Of a stretch of DNA of 64,000 nt, positions 9,975-18,093 are shown piece by piece. The position numbers were made by a program, and so were the translations under genes. Where the stretch lies: positions 62,001 through 126,000 of the forward strand of contig JAHBVV010000015.1 of NCBI GenBank assembly GCA_019637335.1, in the 5' to 3' direction. The notes under the pieces were generated by a model. That model searched no databases. It was not told the origin of the DNA and saw nothing but the letters and a program-made list of their open reading frames with translations. This DNA is from Candidatus Hydrogenedentota bacterium (GTDB lineage: Bacteria > Hydrogenedentota > Hydrogenedentia > Hydrogenedentales > JAEUWI01). Within the stretch, counting starts at the first letter, position 1; the number at the start of each line of letters is the position of its first letter.

Positions 9975-11055
9975 GGGAATCGCTCCGGTGGGTTGCGCCG
10001 CGCCGCGGGGGAACACCGCCCCGCGCGCGGTTGCCCCATAGCATAATCTCCCAACGAGAAGCGGTCAAGGAGAACGAGAACGTGGATTCCTGGTTCAATC
10101 GCTTCAGCAACACATGGAGCCCACACCAGTTCCTTTGCGTCTTCGCGCCTTCGCGTGAATATCAATCCTTCTCCAACTTCTTTCCTTCGTGGTCTTCGTA
10201 CTACTATCCGTCATTTTCTTGTTTTTTTGGCAAGTTTATTGGAAAGTAACACGGTAATCCATTCATACAAATCAGGTTACGTAGCCGAAACGCGGGTTCG
10301 AAATTCGGCCCAAACTATCGGCGAAGTCTTGAGAAAACACCCCGAAGGGGCACGGCAGCTTCGAGCCCCGGGCAACGCCCGGGGTTAACGGAATAGGTTT
10401 CCTGTGAGCCCTGAAAGGGTCGAAGATGCGCCGAAGGCGGACGGCGGAGTTCTTGCTCGTACGCTGAACTGCGCTGCCCTTTCAGGGCGAATAAAAACTA
10501 CACCACGCTTTTCCCTGGGCGTTGCCCAGGGCTCGAAGCTGCATTGGCCCTTCGGGCCGGAAGAGCGGGAATCCCGGGGCCTTTGAATTCATCATCGACG
10601 CGCCTGGAAGCGCCACACAATTCGCGTTCATCCACGTTCATTCGCAGTTCAAACTTGATTGCGGCCAAACGCTGCTCCAGGCAATCCGCACTCAATACAT
10701 GATTCGGCCCCTGGCTATGCCACACAGATTATTCAATCCGAAGGGACCTGACCGCACGGTCGAGGTGCTCCGGATCGCCGCCACCCAAATGATTTCTTTG
10801 TGTTCTTTGTGCTCTTTGTGGCTCCCAATCCGATCGCCCGCGCGCCGCACGCCTTGACCTCGCATCGCGCCCTGGATCGCCTCCTTGCAACTTTGCATGA
10901 ATAACACCGCTTCTCAATCTTCTTCATTTCGTGCCCTTCGTGCTCCTCGTGGTGATCCCCCCTTCGGTTGCGGCCAGAGGCTGCTTCGCGTTCTTTGCGG
11001 TTCCAGAAAGACGGCGGCGCACGCCCCCCAATCCACTTCGCGCCAGAATAAAAAA
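9975..11055. repeat. Gene-free stretch filled with degenerate repeats
   Basis: About 1.08 kb with no credible gene on either strand. It holds at least six pieces of a degenerate direct repeat with a period near 9 bases: 10131-10160 (CTTCGCGCCTTCGCG), 10179-10200 (TTCGTGGTCTTCGTA), 10621-10650 (TTCGCGTTCATCCACGTTCA), 10792-10824 (TTCTTTGTGTTCTTTGTG), 10921-10954 (TTCGTGCTCCTCGTGG) and 10984-11004. A nested inverted repeat occupies 10340-10558. Reading frames across them give low-complexity products (HKEHKE, HEEHEG, RREDAKE) that I treat as non-coding. Confidence 0.7.
10340..10558. repeat. Nested inverted repeat, REP/MITE-like
   Basis: The left arm at about 10340-10384 (includes GCAGCTTCGAGCCCCGGGCA) and the right arm at about 10513-10558 (its reverse complement reads GCAGCTTCGAGCCCTGGGCA) are imperfect inverted copies of about 45 bp. 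Inside lies a second inverted pair: GCCCTGAAAGGGTCG near 10408-10422 and GCCCTTTCAGGGCG near 10476-10489. Each outer arm also holds its own small hairpin (CCCGGGCAACGCCCGGG). No ORF of note is inside. This looks like a non-autonomous palindromic element. Confidence 0.6.
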
Positions 11056-11092
11056 CGCCGGGCGGAGACGCATCTCGCATCTCCGCCCGGCG
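11046..11092 (-). terminator. Rho-independent terminator of the resB-ccsA operon
   Basis: On the minus strand a 13 bp GC-rich stem (arms at 11080-11092 and 11056-11068, CGCCGGGCGGAGA and its complement) with an 11-base loop is followed by a T-rich run (complement of 11046-11055). It lies 24 bp beyond the stop codon of the cytochrome c biogenesis gene ending at 11116. Confidence 0.85.
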
Positions 11093-11115
11093 GCAAAACC
11101 AATCTGTGAGCCGGC

Positions 11116-13065
11116 TCAGGCCGTCGCGGCCCGGGCAGCGGCTTCGTCCTTCTCGCGGAACCAGACCCACGAACCGGCGGCAATCGTAATGAGCTCGATG
11201 GCCCAATAGACCACCAGCGCGTTCATGATGCCGCTGGTAAAGCCGTAGCTGTGCAGGCCGACGCCAAGCTGGTTGACGCCCCACCAGGAAAACGCGACGA
11301 CCATCGCCAGGATGACCGATCCCTGGGCGATCCCCAGGTCCTTGATATGGCGTCCCATCTTCGCGTGGAGAATCACCAGGCTCCACAGGCAGATCATCAG
11401 CGCGCCGTTCTCCTTCGGGTCCCAGCCCCAGAAGCGGCCCCAGCTGTAGTTCGCCCAGATGCCGCCGAGAATCGTGCCAACCGTGGAGAAAACCAGCCCG
11501 AAGCAAAGCACGCCATACGTCATGCGCGTCAGGGTCCGGTAGAACTCCTTGTCGCTTTTCTTGAAGTTGAAAAGCTTCCCGAAGATGTACACGTGCGCCA
11601 GCGCGCCGGAAAGCATGCCCGCCGCGTAGCCCACGTTGATGATAGTAACGTGGGTGGCGAGCCAGAAGTTCGTGTCGAGCACGGCCACCAGGCTCGGCAT
11701 GGTGTCCACGCCCTCCTTGAGTTCATAGCGGTAGGCCAGGAACATCCCCGCCATGCCCAGAAACGCGCCCATCGCCATCGAAATGCCCTGGCGGTTCACC
11801 CACTCCAGGAACATCGCCACAAGCACCGTGCAGGCCGTGATAAACAGGATGGTCTCGTATAGCGTCGTGATCGGCGGGCGATCCCGGATGATGCAGCGCA
11901 ACGTAATCCCGACTATCAGCAGGATCGTCGGGATCGCCACGCCCACGGCGGTCACCTTCGGCATCCAGCGGCTTTGCGGAATCAGCCAGCTCAGCGCCAC
12001 CAGCAGGAACGAAAGCACATACAGCCACTGGCTGTAGAAGATATACTTCGCCTTGTAATAGTGGACTTCCAGCGGGATCTTGTTGTATTCGCCGCGCTCC
12101 GCGGCCCGCCGCGTCACCGATTCGTGCAGATCCGACACCGCCGCCAGAAACGCCGCCCGATCATCCCGGCTTGAGACAAGCCTCTCCAGCGACGAAAGCA
12201 TCGCGGCGGCTTCGTCGTTGAAATCAAACTCCTGCACCGCGCCCGCCGCCATATCCGCCGGCGTCCGCCAGACCTTGTCCTCCGCCTGTGGCGGCGGGAA
12301 CATGGGGATTCCCTGCGCGAGCATGACCGTCTGGTCGAACTCCTCCATGATCCGGCTGAGCGGCGCCACCTCGCGGTTGAGCTGCGCGGAGTCCATGGCG
12401 TCGCGCTGCGCGCGGAGCTGGTTGAAGACCTCGGTGAATCGCTTCAGCGCCACGCTCAGCGGCACGCCCTCCTCCTCGGGAAAGGCCTTACCCATCAGCG
12501 TGTCGTCCCCGGGAACATCGTAACGCGCCTCGGCAAACTCCAGGAAGCGCAGCTTCTTCTGGAAGACGAAGACATTGTTCGCCAGATTAAGCACGCCCTG
12601 CTGGATGCGGTCGCGCTTCTTGGAGTCGATCTCGTTGTACTCCATCGCCAGGCTCATCAGCTTTTCCACGCCGGGCTCCAGCTCGCTGAAGGCGTAGCGG
12701 TCGCGCTTCTTGTCGTGGATCTCCACGCCAATCGCGGACACCACCTCGGAGTCGTCCACCACGAAGTGCTTGTAGTCGCGCGCGATCTCGGGGTAGAAGA
12801 GCGCATCGAGCAGCCAGGGCACCGGCCCCAGGCGTTCGCCCGAGGGCGTTTCGAAAGAGCGCTTGCCGTTCAGCTGGAGCATCGTGAACTGCGCGAAGGT
12901 ATCCAGCGGCTTGATGCGCCCCCCATCCTGAACGGGCAGCGTGGCGAAAAGCTCGATGACCTCGTCGCTCCAGGGCTCGCGTTCGGCGGCGGGCGCGGGA
13001 ACCGCGACCAGCGCGGCGGCGGCCGCCATCAGCATCAGGGACCGGGTGAAGTGGAGATATTTCAT
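11116..13065 (-). CDS. ccsA: Cytochrome c biogenesis protein CcsA
   Basis: A 649-residue membrane protein of system II cytochrome c maturation. After a signal-like first helix comes a periplasmic section of about 300 residues containing LPVQDGGRIKPLDTFAQF, seen in the large CcsA proteins of Bacteroidetes and Planctomycetes relatives. The C-terminal half has about eight helices and the tryptophan-rich heme-handling WWD segment (WANYSWGRFWGWDPKENGAL). With ResB it moves heme across the membrane and ligates it to CxxCH motifs. Its start overlaps the resB stop by four bases (ATGA at 13062-13065). The octaheme and Pirellula-type cytochromes nearby would be clients. Confidence 0.95.
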   Translation of the reverse strand: MKYLHFTRSLMLMAAAAALVAVPAPAAEREPWSDEVIELFATLPVQDGGRIKPLDTFAQFTMLQLNGKRSFETPSGERLGPVPWLLDALFYPEIARDYKHFVVDDSEVVSAIGVEIHDKKRDRYAFSELEPGVEKLMSLAMEYNEIDSKKRDRIQQGVLNLANNVFVFQKKLRFLEFAEARYDVPGDDTLMGKAFPEEEGVPLSVALKRFTEVFNQLRAQRDAMDSAQLNREVAPLSRIMEEFDQTVMLAQGIPMFPPPQAEDKVWRTPADMAAGAVQEFDFNDEAAAMLSSLERLVSSRDDRAAFLAAVSDLHESVTRRAAERGEYNKIPLEVHYYKAKYIFYSQWLYVLSFLLVALSWLIPQSRWMPKVTAVGVAIPTILLIVGITLRCIIRDRPPITTLYETILFITACTVLVAMFLEWVNRQGISMAMGAFLGMAGMFLAYRYELKEGVDTMPSLVAVLDTNFWLATHVTIINVGYAAGMLSGALAHVYIFGKLFNFKKSDKEFYRTLTRMTYGVLCFGLVFSTVGTILGGIWANYSWGRFWGWDPKENGALMICLWSLVILHAKMGRHIKDLGIAQGSVILAMVVAFSWWGVNQLGVGLHSYGFTSGIMNALVVYWAIELITIAAGSWVWFREKDEAAARAATA

Positions 13066-14207
13066 GCCGTGCGCCTCCGGTTTTCGGCTCGAAGATAAGA
13101 AACAAGTTTCTGCATGAAGTGGATTGTCAGGCCAACGGCGATGACAATGCACGAGTACAGCGGCCACTGGTCGGCCGGGTTATTCACCACCGCAAAGGTC
13201 GAGAAGAGCGGATCGCCCGGCCTCGCGTTCTGCGGGCCCCAGCTCGCCTGGAAGAAGGTGTATCCCTTGTGCCGAAGCGGCTCGTTCATCCGGATATTAA
13301 TCTTCCGATCAACCTGCCCCTCGGTCATCGTGACCACGCTCTCGAAATTGCTCGCCATGCCCGTGCGCGGGTGCAGCTCCCGGATAAATTCATCGAGCTT
13401 GATGGTGAACGGAAGATCCCAGGTCTGGTGGCGCAGGTCGATGGCGTAGTCCCGCCCCTGCACCGTGACGACCCAGGGCGAAAGCGCAAACCCGAAGAGG
13501 ATGCCGTTCTGGACCTCCTGGTTTTCCTTGTCGAGCACCATGGCGTAGGCGCCGGCCATGTTCTGCTCCGCCGCCATGGCGCGCGGCTGCGCCTGCAGCT
13601 TGACCCCGTCCACGCCCTCGTCGCCGGCGGCCGGCACGGGCAGGCAGTTGGATACGAAGCCCTCGATCAGCAGGGTGAACGGAAGGTCGCTGTGAAAGAA
13701 CTCGCGGGTATCGCTGGGCTCCATGTCCGTAAACTGGCCGTGCTGGATGATCCACTGGCGCCCGATCAGGCCGTCCTTCAATTCCGCGATCGAGATTTCC
13801 CAGTCGTAGTAGCTCGCATACTGGTTCGACCGCTGCTCCGGAAACAGCGTCATCTGCCCGGACGTCGAGAAGTGGTAGGTCACGAAGCCGGAGAAGATCA
13901 TGTAGATGATCCCGAAGTGCGCAATCAGCATCCCCGGCCGCCTCCAATCCTTGCGCGCCCGGATGATCCCGCCGCAGGTCAGGTTGACCAGCAGCAGCGC
14001 CGTCAGCAGGTACACGCCGGGCAGCGGCACGGGAATCACCCCGAACAGGTAGTGCACGAGGAAGAACGAGTTGAAGTACTTGTTCTGTACGTCGAAGAGG
14101 CTTGAATGGGCCTGCTCCAGCGTGCCGAACAACGTGAGGATGGTCAGCAGGATCAGCAGGACCACCGCGAACCCGTACGAGGCGAAGAAATCAAAAAGCT
14201 TTTTCAA
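13062..14207 (-). CDS. resB: Cytochrome c biogenesis protein ResB
   Basis: A 381-residue ResB-like partner of CcsA in system II heme export and ligation. Two helices near the N-terminus (SYGFAVVLLILLTILTLFGTLEQ and the VYLLTALLLVN region), a third at about 95-110 (MLIAHFGIIYMIFSG), a periplasmic beta domain, and a last helix at about 355-372 (YSCIVIAVGLTIHFM) reproduce the family topology. FFQASWGPQN before the final helix is a typical ResB feature. Start ATG 14207. It overlaps ccsA by four bases and lies 37 bp downstream of the triplicated lipoprotein gene. Confidence 0.93.
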   Translation of the reverse strand: MKKLFDFFASYGFAVVLLILLTILTLFGTLEQAHSSLFDVQNKYFNSFFLVHYLFGVIPVPLPGVYLLTALLLVNLTCGGIIRARKDWRRPGMLIAHFGIIYMIFSGFVTYHFSTSGQMTLFPEQRSNQYASYYDWEISIAELKDGLIGRQWIIQHGQFTDMEPSDTREFFHSDLPFTLLIEGFVSNCLPVPAAGDEGVDGVKLQAQPRAMAAEQNMAGAYAMVLDKENQEVQNGILFGFALSPWVVTVQGRDYAIDLRHQTWDLPFTIKLDEFIRELHPRTGMASNFESVVTMTEGQVDRKINIRMNEPLRHKGYTFFQASWGPQNARPGDPLFSTFAVVNNPADQWPLYSCIVIAVGLTIHFMQKLVSYLRAENRRRTA

Positions 14208-14244
14208 TGAACTATTCCGTTCTCTGGCCGGATTCGGCCGTACT

Positions 14245-16026
14245 TCAGCCCGCGCTGCCCTGGATCGAGGCGCAGAACGCGATAAAATTCTCTTTCTGCG
14301 CGTCCACCTCGGCGGCTGGGCCCGTCATCTTCACGAAGATCATGTGTGTGTCAGTCGCCACCAGGCTGCCGAGCATCTTGTAGTTCGCAATCGACTCGCC
14401 CCGCATGTTCGTGAAGTCGCCCGCAGACTCCACCAGCGGCGCCTGCTGACCGAGCAGCGCGATCTTCGGCAGCGCCGCGATGGCCGCTTCGTCCAGCGCC
14501 GGCTGGCCCATCTGGCCCACCCACCGGTTGATGTTCGCCTCCACGCCGCCCGCGTCGCCCGGGAGCACCGCGATATAGCACTCCGTCTCACCCATTTCAT
14601 AGGTCACTTCGCGCATCATGCGCTCGCCGCCGTCCTGCCAGCCCTCGGGCGCCATCCATTGGAGCGCGCCGCTTTCCGCGGGTGCGGCCGCCGTGACTCC
14701 ATGGGGATCCGCGGGCATCGGCGCCGCATCGGCCGCCGGAGCGGGAGCGGGAGCGGGAGCCGCCGGGGCGCCGCCGGACGCAAGCGACGCGCTGAAGGCC
14801 AGGAAATTCGCTTCCTGCGCCTCAAGCAAGGCCCGCGGCCCGGTCATCTTCACGAAATACCCCGTCTCGCCGTCCACGCGAACCAGCCCGTACATCCTGA
14901 AGTCCTGCTGCGCCACTTCGCCGCTCATGCCGCCGAAGGTGCCGTCGATCGTGACGAAGCTCGCCTCGCCACCCATCAACGTGGCTTTCGGAAGCGCCGC
15001 GATGGCGTCGGCGCTGAGGTCGTCCTGACCCATCTGCGCGCGCCACCGGTTAATGTTCATCTCCACGCCACCGTGCCGCCCGGAAAGCACCGTCAGATAG
15101 CACTCGACATCGGGATGCCCGGAAATCGTGACGTTCGCCTCGCGCATCATGCGCGGCGCCAGTGCCTCCCAGCCTTCCGGCAGCGTATACTGGTATTCGC
15201 CGGCCGGCGGCGCGCTCGGGCTGCTCATCGCCGAGGCGCCCGCGTGGGGGTTGGTCATCGGCGGGGCGCTGGACTCCGCTTCGTGATCGTGCCCCTCCCC
15301 CTCCGCGTGATCGTGGCCGCTGTGGTCGTCGTGGTCGTGGTCGTGATCGTGGGTATGGTCGTCACCCGGCGCCACCGCGTGCAGGCTCGACGCAATCCGC
15401 TCGAAATTGGCCTCCTGCCCCGCCAGCACGTCCGCCGGACCGGTCATCTTCAGGAAAAACGCCTGTTCCCCCGCGCCCCCGGCATCGCTGTGATGCAGGA
15501 TCAGGCCATACATCCGGTAGTTCTCCCGCACGGGGCCCTCGCCCATGCCCGTGAAGGTCCCCGTGATGTCCACATAGGTCCCGGGCTGGCCGAAGATCGG
15601 TTTTTTCGGGAGCGCCGCGATCTCTTCGGGGCTCATCGGCTCCAGGCCCATCTGCGCGCGCCACCGGTTAATATTCGCGTCGAGACCGCCCCCACCGCCC
15701 GGAAGCAGCGTAAAATAGCACTCGGCCTCCGGAACCTCCTTCATCCGCAGGTTCACCTGGCGGAACTGCGTCTCCGCCAACTTCTCCCAGCCCTGGGGCA
15801 CATCCGCGTGGAAGGTAATTCCGCCGAGTGCATCCTGTTGCGACTGGCTGGCGCCGCCCATGCCGCCCATATCGAGGCGCTGCTTCGTATCGGCCTTGGG
15901 CGGGGCCTGCCGCCGCGGGCTGGTCGGCTCGCGGACTTCGGCGATTTCCTGCCGCCCGGACTGGGAACAGCCAGCCAGGGCCAGGGGAACCAGAAAAGAC
16001 ACGGAAAGGGCTCGATACAGGCGCAT
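14245..16026 (-). CDS. Lipoprotein with three repeated domains and a His-rich linker
   Basis: A 593-residue predicted lipoprotein (lipobox LALAGC, Cys 20). Three homologous domains of about 140 residues lie at 70-216, 278-416 and 455-589. Each has a GW near the start (PQGWEKL, PEGWEAL, PEGWQDG), ECY, NINRW, QMG, AALPK, KMTGP and a closing NF. Between domains 1 and 2, residues 221-248 form a His/Asp-rich stretch with ten His that should bind metal (Zn, Ni, Cu) or heme. A Pro-Ala linker separates domains 2 and 3. I do not recognise the domain. The gene leads the resB-ccsA operon, hinting at a role in heme or metal handling for cytochrome c maturation. Start ATG 16026. Confidence 0.85.
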   Translation of the reverse strand: MRLYRALSVSFLVPLALAGCSQSGRQEIAEVREPTSPRRQAPPKADTKQRLDMGGMGGASQSQQDALGGITFHADVPQGWEKLAETQFRQVNLRMKEVPEAECYFTLLPGGGGGLDANINRWRAQMGLEPMSPEEIAALPKKPIFGQPGTYVDITGTFTGMGEGPVRENYRMYGLILHHSDAGGAGEQAFFLKMTGPADVLAGQEANFERIASSLHAVAPGDDHTHDHDHDHDDHSGHDHAEGEGHDHEAESSAPPMTNPHAGASAMSSPSAPPAGEYQYTLPEGWEALAPRMMREANVTISGHPDVECYLTVLSGRHGGVEMNINRWRAQMGQDDLSADAIAALPKATLMGGEASFVTIDGTFGGMSGEVAQQDFRMYGLVRVDGETGYFVKMTGPRALLEAQEANFLAFSASLASGGAPAAPAPAPAPAADAAPMPADPHGVTAAAPAESGALQWMAPEGWQDGGERMMREVTYEMGETECYIAVLPGDAGGVEANINRWVGQMGQPALDEAAIAALPKIALLGQQAPLVESAGDFTNMRGESIANYKMLGSLVATDTHMIFVKMTGPAAEVDAQKENFIAFCASIQGSAG

Positions 16027-16297
16027 AATAACGGTCGTATCCTTGGTTGTGCAGCCGCCCGGCACGTGGGGCGCCGCGTGTGGGAAGGTGGGGCCGCGGG
16101 CGCGGCTCGGGACCCGGCGGAAGGGACCACCGGCACGCCACCTGTCCCGGGGTAATCGATAGCCGCGGGAACTGCTGTCTTGCCGGTAAGTCTACCCGCC
16201 CCCCGATCACCAAGTCAATGAAAACCGGTCCATTGCGAAACGCGTCCAATAGGAACGGTCTGGCGGTTGTCCGCTTTTCGCGGCGCGCGGGTCAGCC

Positions 16298-17401
16298 TCA
16301 GACGCGATTCAATACCGCGTTTTCCAGCGCAACGCACACATCCGCCAGGTGGACGATCTGGTTCACGTGATACTGCACCGGATTCTCGATGCGGAAGCGC
16401 GTGGTGTGCGGGCGGGCCGCCAGAATAGTCCCGATTTCCGGGCGGTACCCCGCCGACTCACGGCGGACCATCCCGTGACGCGCCAGGTAACGCAGCGCCG
16501 CCGCCACGTCCCGATCCAGTTCTCCCGGCAACGCGGGATCGATATAGCGTCCCGGAATAGCCTCCAGCACCGCGCGGCAGTCCGACGCCAGCGCCGCCGC
16601 CGATCGCGGGGCCGCGATGCCGTGGCGCGCGCGCAGGTAGAACAGGCCCGACAGCAGGTGGAGCGCGTGGATCTCCACCAGGTCGCCCAAATCGGTGAAA
16701 AGCGCCTCGTCAAACGCCCGCTGGCCCTCCCGCCGCGCGCCCGGCTCCAGGCAACGCGCCGCGCCGACAATCACCGCGCTCACCTTCTTCACCGGGTTGT
16801 AGGTCCGGCCCACGGGGACCGCCGGGACCGCAAGTTCCGGATCCCGACGCTGCGCCTGCGCCAGGAAAAACGCGATCGAACCCGGCTCGTCGCCCAGATG
16901 CGCCTCCAGCCAGTGACCGCTCGTGCTGCGACCGCCCCCGGGGAAAATCACGAACGAATCCGGCGCAAGCAGCATATCCACCAGCGGCTTCAACTGCGCC
17001 AGCGACGGGCTCTTCTGCGAGATGTTGTACGATCCCCCCATCTCCGCGATCTCGTTCATGTCGAAGGGCAGCCACGACCACGGAAAACCCTGGAAGAAAT
17101 CGTCCCGCATCACGAAGCGCGTGTGCATCGTGTAGCCGCTCGACTCCTGCACCGCATAGCACACAAAAAACGGGTCGTCCAGCTTCGTGTGGTTCCCCGC
17201 ATACACCGCCGGATGCCGCGGCGGGCACCGCTCCGCATGCCGCACCCGGATCCGCGGGTCCATCCGCGTGATCTGCCGGTACACGGCCTCCACCCGGTCC
17301 CACCGCGCCGTAAACGAAGGCCGCCGCCCGATCCCCAGGCGGTACAGCGCATAGCGCGCAAGTATTCCAAGCGTAACGAACCAGCAACCGATCAATTTCA
17401 T
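16298..17401 (-). CDS. PlsC-like glycerolipid acyltransferase family protein
   Basis: A 367-residue protein with one N-terminal hydrophobic segment (about 1-22) and an acyltransferase core. The catalytic HX4D motif is intact (GNHTKLDD, His 71 and Asp 76). The second block usually reads FPEGxRS but here is FPGGGRS at 153-159, so the Glu that contacts the glycerol-phosphate substrate is missing. The C-terminal 150 residues (from about 215) are not seen in short PlsC proteins. It probably transfers an acyl chain to a lipid-like acceptor at the inner membrane, perhaps not glycerol phosphate. Start ATG 17401. Confidence 0.8.
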   Translation of the reverse strand: MKLIGCWFVTLGILARYALYRLGIGRRPSFTARWDRVEAVYRQITRMDPRIRVRHAERCPPRHPAVYAGNHTKLDDPFFVCYAVQESSGYTMHTRFVMRDDFFQGFPWSWLPFDMNEIAEMGGSYNISQKSPSLAQLKPLVDMLLAPDSFVIFPGGGRSTSGHWLEAHLGDEPGSIAFFLAQAQRRDPELAVPAVPVGRTYNPVKKVSAVIVGAARCLEPGARREGQRAFDEALFTDLGDLVEIHALHLLSGLFYLRARHGIAAPRSAAALASDCRAVLEAIPGRYIDPALPGELDRDVAAALRYLARHGMVRRESAGYRPEIGTILAARPHTTRFRIENPVQYHVNQIVHLADVCVALENAVLNRV

Positions 17402-17462
17402 GGCGCGGCATTGTAGCGCCGACCCCGGCCACGGTCAAACCGCGCGGGCAGGGGGGGCGCGG

Positions 17463-17765
17463 GCGGTATCACTTTAGCCGAACAAAGCACAGTGGCCAAA
17501 CCAGAGCCACTTGCACACTTGCAGAATAAAGGCTACGTGCAACTATGGAGCGCCGGCGGCCCGCCGGCATATTGCGCCGCCGGCGCAAGACAGCGTTCTG
17601 GAAATGCTACCGACGCATCAGAAGCCGCGTGTCGTCGGAAGACGCCGGAAACGTGTTCTTGCACCTTCGGTGCAATGCCGGCGGGCCGCCGGCGCTCCAT
17701 GCACAACAGCTCCATTAGTGAAAACACATACTGTTCCGCACTTCAGACCGCTGAAGCGTTACCGC
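17463..17765 (+). mobile_element. MITE-like element, copy 1
   Basis: About 303 bp with imperfect terminal inverted repeats: the left end GCGGTATCACTTTAGC and the right end (reverse complement) GCGGTAACGCTTCAGC agree at 13 of 16 bases. It contains an internal 25 bp inverted pair (17544-17569 and 17676-17700, core GGAGCGCCGGCGGCCCGCCG). No transposase is encoded. A second copy in opposite orientation lies at 21685-21966. The rest of the 17402-18093 gap holds GC-rich filler (for example GGAGCGCTGGCATCCTTGCC near 17840) and the leader of the next gene; I see no other gene in it. Confidence 0.7.
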
Positions 17766-18093
17766 GGGCGAAACATGATTCATGGGCGCAAGCGAACAAG
17801 GCCTCCACACCTCGGCTCAACCAATCGTGAGCGCGGTGGAGCGCTGGCATCCTTGCCGGCCGCGATGACGGGGCGCCCGCCAAACCTCCGTTGCACACTC
17901 ATAGCGACCTGAAAGTCTCTTCGCCACTACGTCAGATCTGAATGCGCATGAACCCCCCGCCGCAGCGATTTCCATCGCGCGGGAGGCGTGTGGCAGTATA
18001 CCGGTTTCCCCTTTTCCCCTGGCTGGCGGGTTGCGCGGATGGCTCCGGTTCGCCCCGGCGCGCCCCGCCCTCTTTCTGGAGTATGAGAACGCA

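Noticed and set aside
10288-10310. tRNA T-loop-like string (GGTTCGAAATT)
   Set aside because: The flanking bases do not pair as a T-stem, and no acceptor, D or anticodon arm can be drawn.
10733-11506. 257-codon minus-strand frame over the repeat-rich gap
   Set aside because: It begins inside the CcsA gene in another frame and ends in low-complexity repeat translations (HHEEHEGHE, TKSTKNTKK).
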